DNA from: JAIBAC01 sp046331095
GTDB taxonomy: Bacteria; Actinomycetota; Acidimicrobiia; UBA2766
Direction: 5' to 3'
Assembly: GCA_046331095.1 (NCBI GenBank)
Contig: JAXLRM010000003.1
Coordinates: forward strand, 620,001-684,000
Length of the DNA: 64,000 bases
Shown: piece by piece, positions 7,928 to 16,729 of the stretch
Layout: every line of letters starts with the position of its first letter
How positions within the stretch are numbered: position 1 is the first letter of the stretch
The notes under the pieces: model-generated
The model's input: the letters and a program-made list of their open reading frames with translations, nothing else
Told to the model about the DNA's origin: nothing
Databases searched by the model: none
Made by a program: the position numbers and the translations under genes

Positions 7928-9735
7928 CAGCTTCGGTCGATGCTCAGGGCGCTGATGAACGCTTCCTGGGGCACCTCGACGCTGCCCACCCGGCGCATGC
8001 GCTTCTTGCCCTCCTTCTGCTTCTCGAGCAACTTGCGCTTGCGCGTCACGTCGCCGCCGTAGCACTTGGCGATGACGTCCTTGCGCATGGCCTTCACGGT
8101 CTCACGTGCGATGATCCGGCCTCCCACGGAGGCCTGGATAGGTACGTCGAAGAGTTGGCGCGGGATCAACTTTCTAAGCTTCTCCGCGATCTGACGTCCG
8201 TATCTGTACGCGGACTCCTTGGGCACGATCGCGCTGAACGCGTCGACCGGATCACCGTTGAGCAACACATCGACCTTGACCAGATCGGCTGCCTCGTAGC
8301 CAGAAGGCTCGTAGTCGAGGCTTGCATACCCTCGCGTAGAGGACTTGAGGATGTCGAAGAAGTCGGTGATGATCTCCGCCAGTGGCAGCTTGTACTCGAC
8401 CTCGACCCGCTCGGCTGACAGGTACTCCATACGAAGCTGGATCCCGCGACGCTGTTGGCACAGCTCGATGACAGGGCCAACGTAGTCCTTCGGCACCAAC
8501 AGCGTCGCACGAACCATCGGCTCGCGGATCTCGTCGCGATGCTCCGGTAGCGCCGACGGATTGTCGATGACGATCTCGTGCCCGCTCGTATCCACTACGA
8601 CGTATTCAACCGTCGGCGCAGTCGCGACTATCGAGACGTCGTACTCGCGTTCGAGGCGTTCACGAATGATCTCCATGTGCAACATGCCCAAGAACCCGAC
8701 CCGAAAGCCGAAGCCGAGCGCACTCGACGTCTCCGGTTCGTAGGTAAAACTCGAGTCGTTGAGCCGGAGACGCTCGAGAGCATCTCGCAGCTCCGAGTAC
8801 TCTTCGCCCTCGGCGGGATAGATCCCGCAGAAGACCACGGGGTGCGGCTCGCGGTACCCGGGGAGAGGCTCCCCCGCCCCTGCCTTGGCGAGTGTGATCG
8901 TGTCGCCCACCTTCGCGTCGCGGACGCTCTTGAGACCGGGGATCACGTACCCGACCTCGCCGGGGCCGAGCGCACGGACGGGCTCGGGCCCCGGGGAGAT
9001 CACCCCGATCTCCTCGGCAAGGCAGTTCGCGTCGGTGGCGAGCATGCGGATCGCCGAGCCGCTCTCGAGCGTCCCGTCGAAGACACGCACGTTGGCGACG
9101 ACGCCGCGGTACTTGTCGTAGTGGGAGTCGAAGATCAGCGCACGCAAGGGCCCGTCCTGTTGCTCCGCACCTACCGATGGCGGCGGCACCCGCTCCACGA
9201 TCGCCTCGAGTAGGCCCGCCACCCCCGCTCCGGTCTTGGCCGAGATCGCGAGGACGTCCGCGGCGTCGAGCCCGAGGAGGTTCTCGATCTCCTCGGCGAC
9301 ACGCTCGGGTTCGGCCGAGGGCAGGTCGATCTTGTTCACGACCGGGATGAGGACGAGGTCGGCCTCCATCGCCATGAGGCAGTTGGCGAGTGTCTGCGCC
9401 TCGATCCCCTGTGCCGCGTCCACCAGGAGCAGCGCCCCTTCGCACGCGGCGAGGCTGCGGCTCACCTCGTAGTGGAAGTCGACGTGTCCGGGCGTGTCGA
9501 TGAGATTCAGCACGTACTCGCTGCCGTCGGAGTGCCGGTAGGGCATGCGGACCGTCTGGGCCTTGATCGTGATGCCGCGCTCGCGTTCGAGGTCCATCGA
9601 GTCGAGGTACTGGGCGCGCATCTCCCGCGGGTCGACGACGCCGGTGAGCTCGAGGAGCCGGTCGGCGAGGGTCGACTTGCCGTGGTCGATGTGGGCGATG
9701 ATGGAGAAGTTGCGCAACAGCGCGGGGGCGGTCAC
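7927..9735 (-). CDS. lepA: Elongation factor 4 (LepA), ribosome-associated GTPase
   Basis: 602 residues, the usual LepA length, from GTG 9735. G motifs are IIAHIDHGKSTLADRL (P-loop), RERGITIKAQTV, DTPGHVDF and NKIDLP. The LepA-specific C-terminal domain ends in AKCYGGDVTRKRKLLEKQKEGKKRMR, which contacts the ribosome. The frame is open to 9834, but the extra 33 residues are not LepA-like and would run into the rpsT upstream region. rpsT is divergent from it, so 9736-9848 probably holds promoters for both directions. Confidence 0.96.
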   Translation of the reverse strand: MTAPALLRNFSIIAHIDHGKSTLADRLLELTGVVDPREMRAQYLDSMDLERERGITIKAQTVRMPYRHSDGSEYVLNLIDTPGHVDFHYEVSRSLAACEGALLLVDAAQGIEAQTLANCLMAMEADLVLIPVVNKIDLPSAEPERVAEEIENLLGLDAADVLAISAKTGAGVAGLLEAIVERVPPPSVGAEQQDGPLRALIFDSHYDKYRGVVANVRVFDGTLESGSAIRMLATDANCLAEEIGVISPGPEPVRALGPGEVGYVIPGLKSVRDAKVGDTITLAKAGAGEPLPGYREPHPVVFCGIYPAEGEEYSELRDALERLRLNDSSFTYEPETSSALGFGFRVGFLGMLHMEIIRERLEREYDVSIVATAPTVEYVVVDTSGHEIVIDNPSALPEHRDEIREPMVRATLLVPKDYVGPVIELCQQRRGIQLRMEYLSAERVEVEYKLPLAEIITDFFDILKSSTRGYASLDYEPSGYEAADLVKVDVLLNGDPVDAFSAIVPKESAYRYGRQIAEKLRKLIPRQLFDVPIQASVGGRIIARETVKAMRKDVIAKCYGGDVTRKRKLLEKQKEGKKRMRRVGSVEVPQEAFISALSIDRS

Positions 9736-9848
9736 TCGCCCGATTATGGCCAGCGGATCCGTCCCGGCGCTTCCCGGGCCCGGCGGCACCGCTGCTAGGG
9801 TGGCTCGGTTGCCCGGGAACACCTCCCCCGACAAGGAACTCCGCGACA

Positions 9849-10118
9849 GTGGCGAACATCAAGCAGCAGAAGAAGCGCAACCGCCAGAGCGAGATCGCCC
9901 GCGTACGCAACAAGTCGGTCCGCTCGGAGGTCAAGACCGCGGTACGCCGCCTCGACGAGGCGGTCGCGGAGGGCGACCGCGAAGCCGCCGCCGAACGGGC
10001 ACGCGATGCGCAGAAGAAGATCGGTGTCGCGGGCCGCAAGGGCGTCCTGCACAAGAACACCGTCGCCAGGCGCCAGTCGCGGGTCGCCAAGAAGGCAAAC
10101 GCTGCCGCCGAGGGCTGA
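9849..10118 (+). CDS. rpsT: 30S ribosomal protein S20
   Basis: 89 residues beginning MANIKQQKKRNRQSE, typical of bS20, which binds 16S rRNA helices 9 and 44. Very Lys/Arg/Ala rich with KNTVARRQSRVAKKAN near the end. Starts with GTG. It is the only plus-strand gene in a run of minus-strand housekeeping genes, between divergent lepA and convergent holA (21-nt gap), the usual actinobacterial position. Confidence 0.96.
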   Translation: MANIKQQKKRNRQSEIARVRNKSVRSEVKTAVRRLDEAVAEGDREAAAERARDAQKKIGVAGRKGVLHKNTVARRQSRVAKKANAAAEG

Positions 10119-10139
10119 TCGCCACTCGGTCGCGTTCGG

Positions 10140-11144
10140 TCAGCGCCGACGCCTGTTCGGCCCCCTGGAGCCGAGGATCGACCCGAGGCGGACGACTTCG
10201 GTCTCGAGCACGGTGCGGGCGTCGAGTCCGGTCCCGCCCCTGATGGCGACATCGGCACGCGCCACGACCCTGTGCGCGGCCACGAACGCCTGCGGGGGGA
10301 GACGGCACACCTTCTCGTAGACCTTCTTGGCGGGGTAGGCCTTCAAGGAGAGCTCCACCTCGACCTCCGACGCGGACGCCGGATCCAGCTCGGACGCTGC
10401 CACGAGCCGCCGCACGTGGTTCGCGATCGCCGTGTTGACCTGCATCGGGTGCATGTCCGCGAGCAGGCCCTCCAGCGCACGCAGAGCAGCCGCGGTGTCC
10501 CCGGCGTCGATCGCGTCCGTGAGGTCCCAGGTCTTGGCGAGAGCCGGGCCCGAGACCAGCTCGGAGACGGCGGCCACGCCGAGGCGCTCACCACCGGGGT
10601 GCGCGGCGCCGAGTTGGGCGGCGACCGCCTCGATCGCGCCGGCGTCGGGGCCCAGATGTTCGGCCAGGTAGGTTGCCGCCGCCCGGTCGATGCCGGCACC
10701 GTGGGAGCGCACGGCGTCTGAGATGAACGCGGCGAGATCAGGCGTGCGTGGTGGCGGTGCCGACTCCTCGAGTACCACCCCACCGGCACCACGGATCGCG
10801 GCCTCGAGCTCCTTGTACGCCTTCGTGGCCCTCCCGCTGCGCACGTGTACCAGGACCAGCGTGGTGGACGCGGTCGGCTCCGTGCAGTAGGCGGCGATGA
10901 GCGGGATCGTCTCCTCGGTGATCGCGTGACGCAGCGTGACGAGGCGGTCGGCACCGAACATCGGCGGGGTCCTGGCCGCCTCGACGGCCCGAGCCACCAC
11001 GTCGGGGTCGCTGCCGTCGAAGTCGTCGATGCCGGCCGCCAGATCGAGGGTCCCGGCGAGGGCGTCGCGTTCGGATGCGAATCGGTCGACGACCTGGAAC
11101 TGATCCGTTCCCGTCACGAGCAGGATTCGGGCCGCGTCGCTCAT
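10140..11144 (-). CDS. holA: DNA polymerase III subunit delta (HolA)
   Basis: 334 residues from ATG 11144 (MSDAARILLVTG...). The delta subunit is the clamp-loader wrench that opens the beta clamp. Typical features are the N-terminal degenerate AAA+ fold without Walker A, RTPPMFGADRLVTLRHA, and a C-terminal collar with AANHVRRLVAASEL-like helices and KKVYEKV. Its start overlaps the folP2-like stop by 4 nt (ATGA). The frame stays open far upstream only because of GC bias over folP2 and the repeat array. Confidence 0.9.
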   Translation of the reverse strand: MSDAARILLVTGTDQFQVVDRFASERDALAGTLDLAAGIDDFDGSDPDVVARAVEAARTPPMFGADRLVTLRHAITEETIPLIAAYCTEPTASTTLVLVHVRSGRATKAYKELEAAIRGAGGVVLEESAPPPRTPDLAAFISDAVRSHGAGIDRAAATYLAEHLGPDAGAIEAVAAQLGAAHPGGERLGVAAVSELVSGPALAKTWDLTDAIDAGDTAAALRALEGLLADMHPMQVNTAIANHVRRLVAASELDPASASEVEVELSLKAYPAKKVYEKVCRLPPQAFVAAHRVVARADVAIRGGTGLDARTVLETEVVRLGSILGSRGPNRRRR

Positions 11145-12031
11145 GTCGCCTTTGCCTCCAGGATCGCTTCGAGGACGCGCCGGACGCGCACGGTCCCGAC
11201 GACGTCGTGTACCCGCAGTATGCGTGCCCCCTGGCAGAACGCGAGAGCGGCGGTGGCGAGCGACGCAGGGTTGCGCTCGTCGACAGGGCGATCGAGGAGG
11301 GCACCCAGGAACGGCTTGTTCGACGCGGACAGGAGGACCGGCAGGCCCAGGTCGACGAGGTCGCGGGTGTGCGCGAGGAGTTCGAGGGATTGACGGGCGC
11401 TCTTGCCGAGGTCGAGTCCGTGGTCCAACACGATGCGCTCGTCCTCGATGCCCGCGACGCGGCAGCGGTGCACTCGCTCGAGCATGAACTCGACGACCTC
11501 GCCGCGCAGGTCCCGGTACCGGGGGTCGGGGTTCGCCACCCGTGGCTTGCCTTGGATGTGGCAGATCACGACGCCGGCGCCCGTCCGGGCGGCGAGTGGC
11601 ACCATCTCCGGGTCCATCAACCCGCTGATGTCGTTGACGAGGGCCGCGCCTGCGTCGATCGCTACCGCTGCCACCTCGGCGCGCCACGTGTCGATGCTGA
11701 TCGGGACGTCGAATCGTGTCGCGACCGCCTCCACCGCCGGGATGACGCGGGACAACTCCTCGCCGGTGTCCACGAAGTCCCCCGGGCCCGCCTTGACGCC
11801 GCCGATGTCGACGATGTCGGCACCCTGGTCGACCATCTCCTCGACCCGGCCCAGGGCGCGATCCATCATCCAGTAGCGACCCGCGTCGTAGAACGAGTCG
11901 GGGGTCCTGTTGAGGATCCCCATGACCAGGGCACGGTTGTCGATCGTGAAGCGGTGCGGTCCCATCGCCACCGTGGCGCCCGAGAGCACGACCGGCTCGA
12001 TCGGGGGGCGGGCGGACACGGGTTCTGGCAC
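11141..12031 (-). CDS. FolP2-like dihydropteroate synthase paralogue
   Basis: About 296 residues if started at GTG 12031; GTG 12019 is an alternative. It has the pterin-binding TIM-barrel pattern, but several signatures match the actinobacterial FolP2 branch rather than true DHPS: ILNRTPDSFYD, DIVDIGGVKAGPG in place of DIGGESTRPG, DHGLDLGKS in place of DPGFGFGK, and LSASNKPFLG where DHPS has GxSRK. RVHDV near the end is kept. Mycobacterial FolP2 is reported not to complement DHPS activity, so a role in folate synthesis should not be assumed. Translationally coupled to holA. An open extension to 12340 is made of palindromic repeats and was rejected. Confidence 0.8.
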   Translation of the reverse strand: MPEPVSARPPIEPVVLSGATVAMGPHRFTIDNRALVMGILNRTPDSFYDAGRYWMMDRALGRVEEMVDQGADIVDIGGVKAGPGDFVDTGEELSRVIPAVEAVATRFDVPISIDTWRAEVAAVAIDAGAALVNDISGLMDPEMVPLAARTGAGVVICHIQGKPRVANPDPRYRDLRGEVVEFMLERVHRCRVAGIEDERIVLDHGLDLGKSARQSLELLAHTRDLVDLGLPVLLSASNKPFLGALLDRPVDERNPASLATAALAFCQGARILRVHDVVGTVRVRRVLEAILEAKAT

Positions 12032-12086
12032 GCCACGGCAGGGTAGCTGAGAACCTCCCCTCCCCCCGGGCGGCCGCCACCCCCCT

Positions 12087-12350
12087 CCAAACGCGGGCAA
12101 CACGGCCCGCACACGACACAGACCACCCGCGTTTGGGGGCGGCCCCCCTCCTCCCGGGCGGCCCGCCCCCCCTCCAAACGCGGGCAACATGGCCCGCACA
12201 CGACACAGACCACCCGCGTTTGGGGGACGCCCCCCCTCCAAACGCGGGCAACACGGCCCGCACACGACACAGACCACCCGCGTTTGGGGGACGCCCCCCT
12301 CCAAACGCGGGCAACACGGCCCGCACACGACACAGGCCACCCGCGTTTGG
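12087..12350. repeat. Array of four 50-bp palindromic units, family A
   Basis: Four nearly identical 50-bp units at 12087-12136, 12174-12223, 12238-12287 and 12301-12350. Each has perfect 11-bp inverted ends CCAAACGCGGG and CCCGCGTTTGG around a conserved 28-nt core that contains GCCCGCACACGACACAG. The units are joined by C- or G-rich linkers; start-to-start spacing is 87, 64 and 63 bp. The array begins 12 bp after the comEC stop codon and fills the space before folP2-like. Related single units occur at 47296 and 50913. The core conservation shows a repeat family, not chance hairpins. Possible roles are 3'-end formation or a REP-like mobile unit. Confidence 0.85.
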
Positions 12351-12361
12351 GGGGCGCCCCG

Positions 12362-14605
12362 TCACCGGGAGGTGGTCACCCGGAGGTCGCCGGGACTGGC
12401 TCCCGCGCACACGTCCACCGTGCCCGACTGGTCGGTGCGGTACTGCCGTGCACTCCTGCCGGCGTACAGGTCGAGCGCTTCGCGGGTCGGGTGCCCGTAG
12501 GAGTTCGGGCCGACGGGCACCACGGCGATCTCGGCGCGGGCCTCCGCGGCAAGGGCGGCGTCCTGGTCCTTGCTGCCGTGGTGGGGCACCTTCGCGACGT
12601 CGACGTCGCCGACGTCACCCAGCACCCGATGCTGGACCTCTGCCGAGGCGTCGGAAGGCAGGAGCACGCGCATCCCGGCGACATCGGCTATCCCCACGAG
12701 GGCGACGTCGTTGCCCTTCCGGGCTACGGTTCCGGGGTCGGGATGGAGGACGCGCATGCGGACTTCGCCGGCCTCGACGACGTCGCCACGCGCCACGGTG
12801 CGCACCGGTACCCCGGAGGCGCGGACGAGGCTGTCGGTGGCGCGGCTCGTGTCCGACGGCCAGGTCATCCCGTCGGGCACGACCACGAGGGCGGGACGTG
12901 AATTGCCCAGGACGGTCGACGTCGCCGCGACGTGGTCGGAGTCCCCGTGGGTCAGGACGAGCACGTCGACACGACCGACTCCGAGGGCACGCAGCCCCTT
13001 GTCCAGCTTCGCGGGGTCGCGGCCGGTGTCGACGAGGACGGTGGCACCGTCGCGCCCGACGAGCAGGGTGGCGTCGCCCTGGCCCACGTCGACGAAGGCC
13101 GCCCCTGGACACGGTGCTGCCGTCCCGGTACCCGAGACGAGGCCGGCAACGACGAGACCGACGACTGCAACGATGGCGGCCGCAGCCCGGGTCCGCCCAC
13201 GGCGCCGGAGCCACAGGACCACGAGCACTCCGGCCACCACGAGGACGATCCCCGACAGAGTCGCTCGCGAGACCTCCAGGTCGGCACCCGGCGCGCGCGC
13301 GGCGATGGACCCGATGCGTACGAGCAGCCCGACGGGAGGACCGAGGAGGGCGAACACGGGCGGATGGAACCAGCCGATGACACTCAGGGCTGCCCCGGCC
13401 ACGGTGAGGGCACCGGCGAGGGGCACTGCGACGAGGTTGGCCACGAGCCCGACGGCAGAAACCCGTCCGAACTGCCAGACGAGCACGGGCGCCACGGCCA
13501 CCTGGGCCGCGGTACTCACCCCGATCGCGACCGCTATCGGCGCCGGTACTCGCGGCATCAGGCGGGCTGCGATCGGCCGTGCGAGCGCGAGGATCCCGGC
13601 GGTCGCGGCGGCGCTCAACTGGAACCCCACCGAGGCAGCCAGGAACGGGTCGCACACGACGAGGGCCAGCACTGCCGTGGCGAAGGCACGAACGGGATCG
13701 CGCAACTCCCCCGTCCACGAGACCACGAACGCGGTTCCCGCCATCGCTGCCGCGCGCAGCACCGACGGCTCCGCCCGGGTGACGAGGACGTAGAACGCGA
13801 CCACGGTTGCTGCTACGACGATGCGTGGTCGCCGTCCCATCGGGATGCGCCCGAGGACGAATCCGACGGCGGCGAGAACGAAGCCGAGGTTCGAACCGGA
13901 GACGACGAGGAGATGGGACAGGCCACCGCGGCGGAAGTCATCGACGGTCTCCTGGGACAGCGAGGAGTCGTCGCCGTCGAGCAGACCGAGGAGGACTCCC
14001 CCGCGCTCGTCTCCCAGGGCGCTGACGACGGCCGTGTGGAGACTCTTACGCACTGCGTTCGCCGCCGCCAGCGGAGCGGGTGGACCGTCCAGGATCGTGA
14101 CCTGAGCGCCGACGACGTCTGCGGCGACGCGCTTGTAGTGCATACGTCGGGCCATGTCGGCGTCGGCCGGCGGTGGGCGCGCCGTCCCGCGTACGGACAC
14201 ACGGGCACCCAGAGGAAGTGGGGTATCCACGCCGAGCAGGCGGACGCGGCGGCCCGGCAACCTGACGATCTGGGTGCCGTTTCCGAGGTCCGAGCCCACG
14301 ACGCCCTCGGACCTCAGCGACGTCGGTTCCTCGACGGTGGCCGCGGCAACGCGTGAGTGTGCGGTCGCGGCGAGGCCGAATCCCAGGACGATCCACACGA
14401 CGAGCACTCGTGCCGGATGTGCCCGCCGCGCCAAGGTGGCAGCCCCGGCAGCCAGGGCAGCGGCGGCACCGATGCCGAGCGGTACGGCCACTGCTGCCGC
14501 CAGCCAGCAGCCTGCGCAGAAGCCGACCACGGCGACGACCAGGGGCGCGCGCCACACCGCCGGGCGTGTCACAGGATCCGGTGACACTGCGGTGACCGGC
14601 GTCAT
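12362..14605 (-). CDS. comEC: ComEC/Rec2 family DNA-uptake channel protein
   Basis: 747 residues. It starts with several hydrophobic segments (residues ~18-75), then an OB-like DUF4131 region, the Competence domain with many membrane helices (GLSHLLVVSGSNLGFVLA is a family hallmark), and a C-terminal metallo-beta-lactamase-like domain: FVDVGQGDATLLV, VLVDTGRD, LTHGDSDHV, VPHHGSKDQD. ComEC forms the inner-membrane channel for single-stranded DNA in natural transformation. ATG 14605 overlaps the comEA stop by 4 nt (ATGA). Its stop lies 12 bp before the palindrome array. Confidence 0.92.
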   Translation of the reverse strand: MTPVTAVSPDPVTRPAVWRAPLVVAVVGFCAGCWLAAAVAVPLGIGAAAALAAGAATLARRAHPARVLVVWIVLGFGLAATAHSRVAAATVEEPTSLRSEGVVGSDLGNGTQIVRLPGRRVRLLGVDTPLPLGARVSVRGTARPPPADADMARRMHYKRVAADVVGAQVTILDGPPAPLAAANAVRKSLHTAVVSALGDERGGVLLGLLDGDDSSLSQETVDDFRRGGLSHLLVVSGSNLGFVLAAVGFVLGRIPMGRRPRIVVAATVVAFYVLVTRAEPSVLRAAAMAGTAFVVSWTGELRDPVRAFATAVLALVVCDPFLAASVGFQLSAAATAGILALARPIAARLMPRVPAPIAVAIGVSTAAQVAVAPVLVWQFGRVSAVGLVANLVAVPLAGALTVAGAALSVIGWFHPPVFALLGPPVGLLVRIGSIAARAPGADLEVSRATLSGIVLVVAGVLVVLWLRRRGRTRAAAAIVAVVGLVVAGLVSGTGTAAPCPGAAFVDVGQGDATLLVGRDGATVLVDTGRDPAKLDKGLRALGVGRVDVLVLTHGDSDHVAATSTVLGNSRPALVVVPDGMTWPSDTSRATDSLVRASGVPVRTVARGDVVEAGEVRMRVLHPDPGTVARKGNDVALVGIADVAGMRVLLPSDASAEVQHRVLGDVGDVDVAKVPHHGSKDQDAALAAEARAEIAVVPVGPNSYGHPTREALDLYAGRSARQYRTDQSGTVDVCAGASPGDLRVTTSR

Positions 14606-15348
14606 GTCGTCACCATGCCATCGAGTGCGGCCAGCTTGCCCTCGCCGATGCCGGGTACGTCGAGGAGCTGGCGCACATCCGTGAACGGACCGTGCTTGGT
14701 GCGGTAGTCGACGATCTTCTGCGCCGTGGCGGCTCCTATCCCGGGCAGGCCGTCGAGGGCGTCGATGCTCGCGGTGTTGAGGTTGACCGGGGTCCCCGCA
14801 GCGCCAACCCCCGCACCGGCGGCGTCGTGCCCGCCGGAGGTCCCGATCTCGGGAACGGCTTCACCCTTGCGCGGCACGTAGAACTGCTGACCGTCCGCGA
14901 GCTTGCCGGCGAGGTTTACCCGGCCGAGATCGGCCTCCACGAGCGCCCCGCCCGCAGCAGACACCGCCTCGTCACCGATGGCGCCCTCCGTCAGGGCGTA
15001 CACGCCCGGACTGGCGACCGCGCCGGCAACGTGGACGCGGATCTGCTTCGCAGGCGACGAGGCCGGCGGTCGTTCCGCTCCGACAGCGGGGTCGTCGCCC
15101 TCCCCTCCCGCAGGGTCGGGCCCGGTCGTGTCCGCAGGCACGGAGTTGGTCACCTCCGCCGTGGATACGCGCTCGGAGTCGCCGCTGGCACCACGGATCA
15201 GCGAGAAGGCGGCGACCGCGATCCCGACAACAGCGAGCGCGATCAGGACCAGGCGGTCCCCGCCCGGCTTGTCTGCATGGGGACGCCCGGACCGCGAACC
15301 GAGGCGTGCGCGGATCTGGCTGATGGAGTCGGGTGGCGAAGCGACCAC
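14602..15348 (-). CDS. comEA: ComEA family DNA-binding competence protein
   Basis: 248 residues from GTG 15348, supported by AAGGAGG 7 nt upstream. A single N-terminal membrane segment (RLVLIALAVVGIAVAAFSLI) anchors it; a Pro/Gly-rich linker, an SLBB domain (IRVHVAGAVASPGVYAL ... VNLAGKLADGQQFYVP) and a C-terminal helix-hairpin-helix pair (VNLNTASIDALDGLPGIG, FTDVRQLLDVPGIGEGKL) follow. ComEA captures external double-stranded DNA and hands it to ComEC. It is coupled to comEC. The 151 bp upstream are purine-rich and hold no gene. Confidence 0.92.
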   Translation of the reverse strand: MVASPPDSISQIRARLGSRSGRPHADKPGGDRLVLIALAVVGIAVAAFSLIRGASGDSERVSTAEVTNSVPADTTGPDPAGGEGDDPAVGAERPPASSPAKQIRVHVAGAVASPGVYALTEGAIGDEAVSAAGGALVEADLGRVNLAGKLADGQQFYVPRKGEAVPEIGTSGGHDAAGAGVGAAGTPVNLNTASIDALDGLPGIGAATAQKIVDYRTKHGPFTDVRQLLDVPGIGEGKLAALDGMVTT

Positions 15349-15499
15349 GGCTCCCCTCCTTGTCGTCTCCTACGAAGGGCGCGGGGAAACAAATGGGGAA
15401 GGAGGGAAGAGGGAAGTGGCGCCGGGAGCAGCGCCGACACCTTTGTACCACGCACGCGTGACAGATTCGAGGTGTGCCTTGCCCTGCTACCGGAGGCGA

Positions 15500-15940
15500 C
15501 TAGAGGTGCGGCTCCACCGCTGCCTCCAGGTCGTAAGCCTCGACCTCGGCCGGGATCCTGCGGTACGCCGCCCAGTGGCCCTCGCCCCGCAACCGCTCAC
15601 GCAGATACGCGCCCACATAGGTGAGCAGGAACCGCAGGCGACCGCGCTCGCACCACTGCGCCACGTGCACGAGCTCGTGAGCGACCAGGGAGTCCGTGGC
15701 GTCGACACCCCACTGTCCATCCCGGAGGAGCACGTGCCGGCCGAGTGTCCATGCAGACGCGCCGGGGGCGACAAGGACGCCCGCCCAACCGCGGCACACG
15801 TAGAGGACCGGGCGGGCAGCGATCGCACTGCGGATGCGATCGCGTGCGCCGGCCACGTCCACAGGCTCGCCGAGCACTGCTGTCGCAGCGGCGAAGTCGC
15901 GCACGCTTGCGGGGACGTCCACCCTGCGGATCGCTCTCAT
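15500..15940 (-). CDS. Small HExxH protein (DUF4157-like putative zinc metallopeptidase)
   Basis: 146 residues from ATG 15940, which overlaps the preceding HAD gene stop by 4 nt. The clear feature is SLVAHELVHVAQWCERG, an HExxHxxQ motif of the kind found in DUF4157/eCIS-core peptidase-like domains, followed by Tyr-rich and Glu residues (YRRIPAEVEAYDLE) that could supply the third zinc ligand. No signal peptide and no membrane segment are visible. Many such proteins are accessory modules of unknown substrate, so enzymatic activity is not certain. The longer frame to 16063 is Arg/Cys-rich shadow sequence. Confidence 0.65.
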   Translation of the reverse strand: MRAIRRVDVPASVRDFAAATAVLGEPVDVAGARDRIRSAIAARPVLYVCRGWAGVLVAPGASAWTLGRHVLLRDGQWGVDATDSLVAHELVHVAQWCERGRLRFLLTYVGAYLRERLRGEGHWAAYRRIPAEVEAYDLEAAVEPHL

Positions 15941-16671
15941 GCAGAGGGACGGCGGGTCAGCCACAGCACAGCCGCAGCTGCGACGGCCATGACACCAGCC
16001 GCCGCGCCTGCTGCGACCGTGGCGCGCAGGTGGTGGCGCGGCGCGAAACGCAGCGCCGCCCATCCGGCCGCCTCGGCGTCCTGGGCAAGCGAGCGGTCCG
16101 GGTTCATCACGACGGGGTGCCCGACACTGCCCAGCAGGGGCAGGTCGTCTGCCGATGACGCGTACGCCCAGCAGTCGGCGAGGTCGTAGCCCTCGCGGGC
16201 CGCAAGCTTCTGCACAGCCTCGATGCGCCCGTCACCGCAGCAGTACGGCCCGGCCAGCCGTCCACTGAAGCGGCCATCGGTGTCGACCTCCAGAGACGTG
16301 CCAATTGCTCCGGTCATGTCGAGGGCGGCGGCCACGCGCTCGACGATGGGCTGGGGCACAGCGGAGAGCAGGTAGGTGTCGACGCCGTCTGCCGCATGTG
16401 CCCGCAGGCGCGCGTATGCCCCTGCGTGCACCCCTACGACGACGGGTCCCACGACCTCGGGTGCGAGCGCATCCAGGTCGGCGGCTTTGGTGCCGGCGAG
16501 AGCGTCGAGGAGATTCGTGCGGAACGCGTCCCGGCCCGCGGTGCCCACCCACGACCTGCGTACGAGTTGGCCCCTGGGGATCAGCCCGTGGGCGAGGGCG
16601 GCCCGGCCCATCGCCCTCGTCGCAGGTGCTCCGCTCACGGCGCGCTCGAGGACGAAGAAGGCAGCAGCCAT
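15937..16671 (-). CDS. HAD-IB (SerB-like) family protein lacking the catalytic aspartates
   Basis: 244 residues aligned by eye with HAD-IB phosphatases. The family starts AAFFDxDxT; here residues 3-11 read AAFFVLERA, so the nucleophile Asp is Val, the second Asp is Glu and the Thr is Ala. Motif II Ser is present (YLLSAVPQPIVERVA), as is motif III/IV (CWAYASSADDLPLLGSVGHPVVMNPD). A hydrophobic stretch near the C-terminus (AAGAAAGVMAVAAAAVLWL) predicts membrane anchoring, as in actinobacterial HAD-IB acyltransferase-like proteins. Phosphatase chemistry seems lost. It lies 58 nt after leuS and overlaps the HExxH gene by 4 nt, suggesting one transcript. Confidence 0.7.
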   Translation of the reverse strand: MAAAFFVLERAVSGAPATRAMGRAALAHGLIPRGQLVRRSWVGTAGRDAFRTNLLDALAGTKAADLDALAPEVVGPVVVGVHAGAYARLRAHAADGVDTYLLSAVPQPIVERVAAALDMTGAIGTSLEVDTDGRFSGRLAGPYCCGDGRIEAVQKLAAREGYDLADCWAYASSADDLPLLGSVGHPVVMNPDRSLAQDAEAAGWAALRFAPRHHLRATVAAGAAAGVMAVAAAAVLWLTRRPSA

Positions 16672-16729
16672 GGCCGGGAATTGTGGAGCCTCGGCGCGCG
16701 CCGGTCCAAATCTCCACGCCGTGGGGCTG

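Noticed and set aside
9736..9834. N-terminal extension of LepA
   Set aside because: 33 residues absent from the family, and they would overlap the rpsT promoter region.
12032..12340. N-terminal extension of the folP2-like protein
   Set aside because: The extra codons are translated palindrome repeats (CCPRLEGG-type Cys/Gly/Arg stretches), not DHPS sequence; the internal GTG is preferred.
12087..12350. CRISPR array
   Set aside because: Units are palindromic 50-mers joined by short C/G-rich linkers of unequal length, with no unique spacers and no cas genes nearby.
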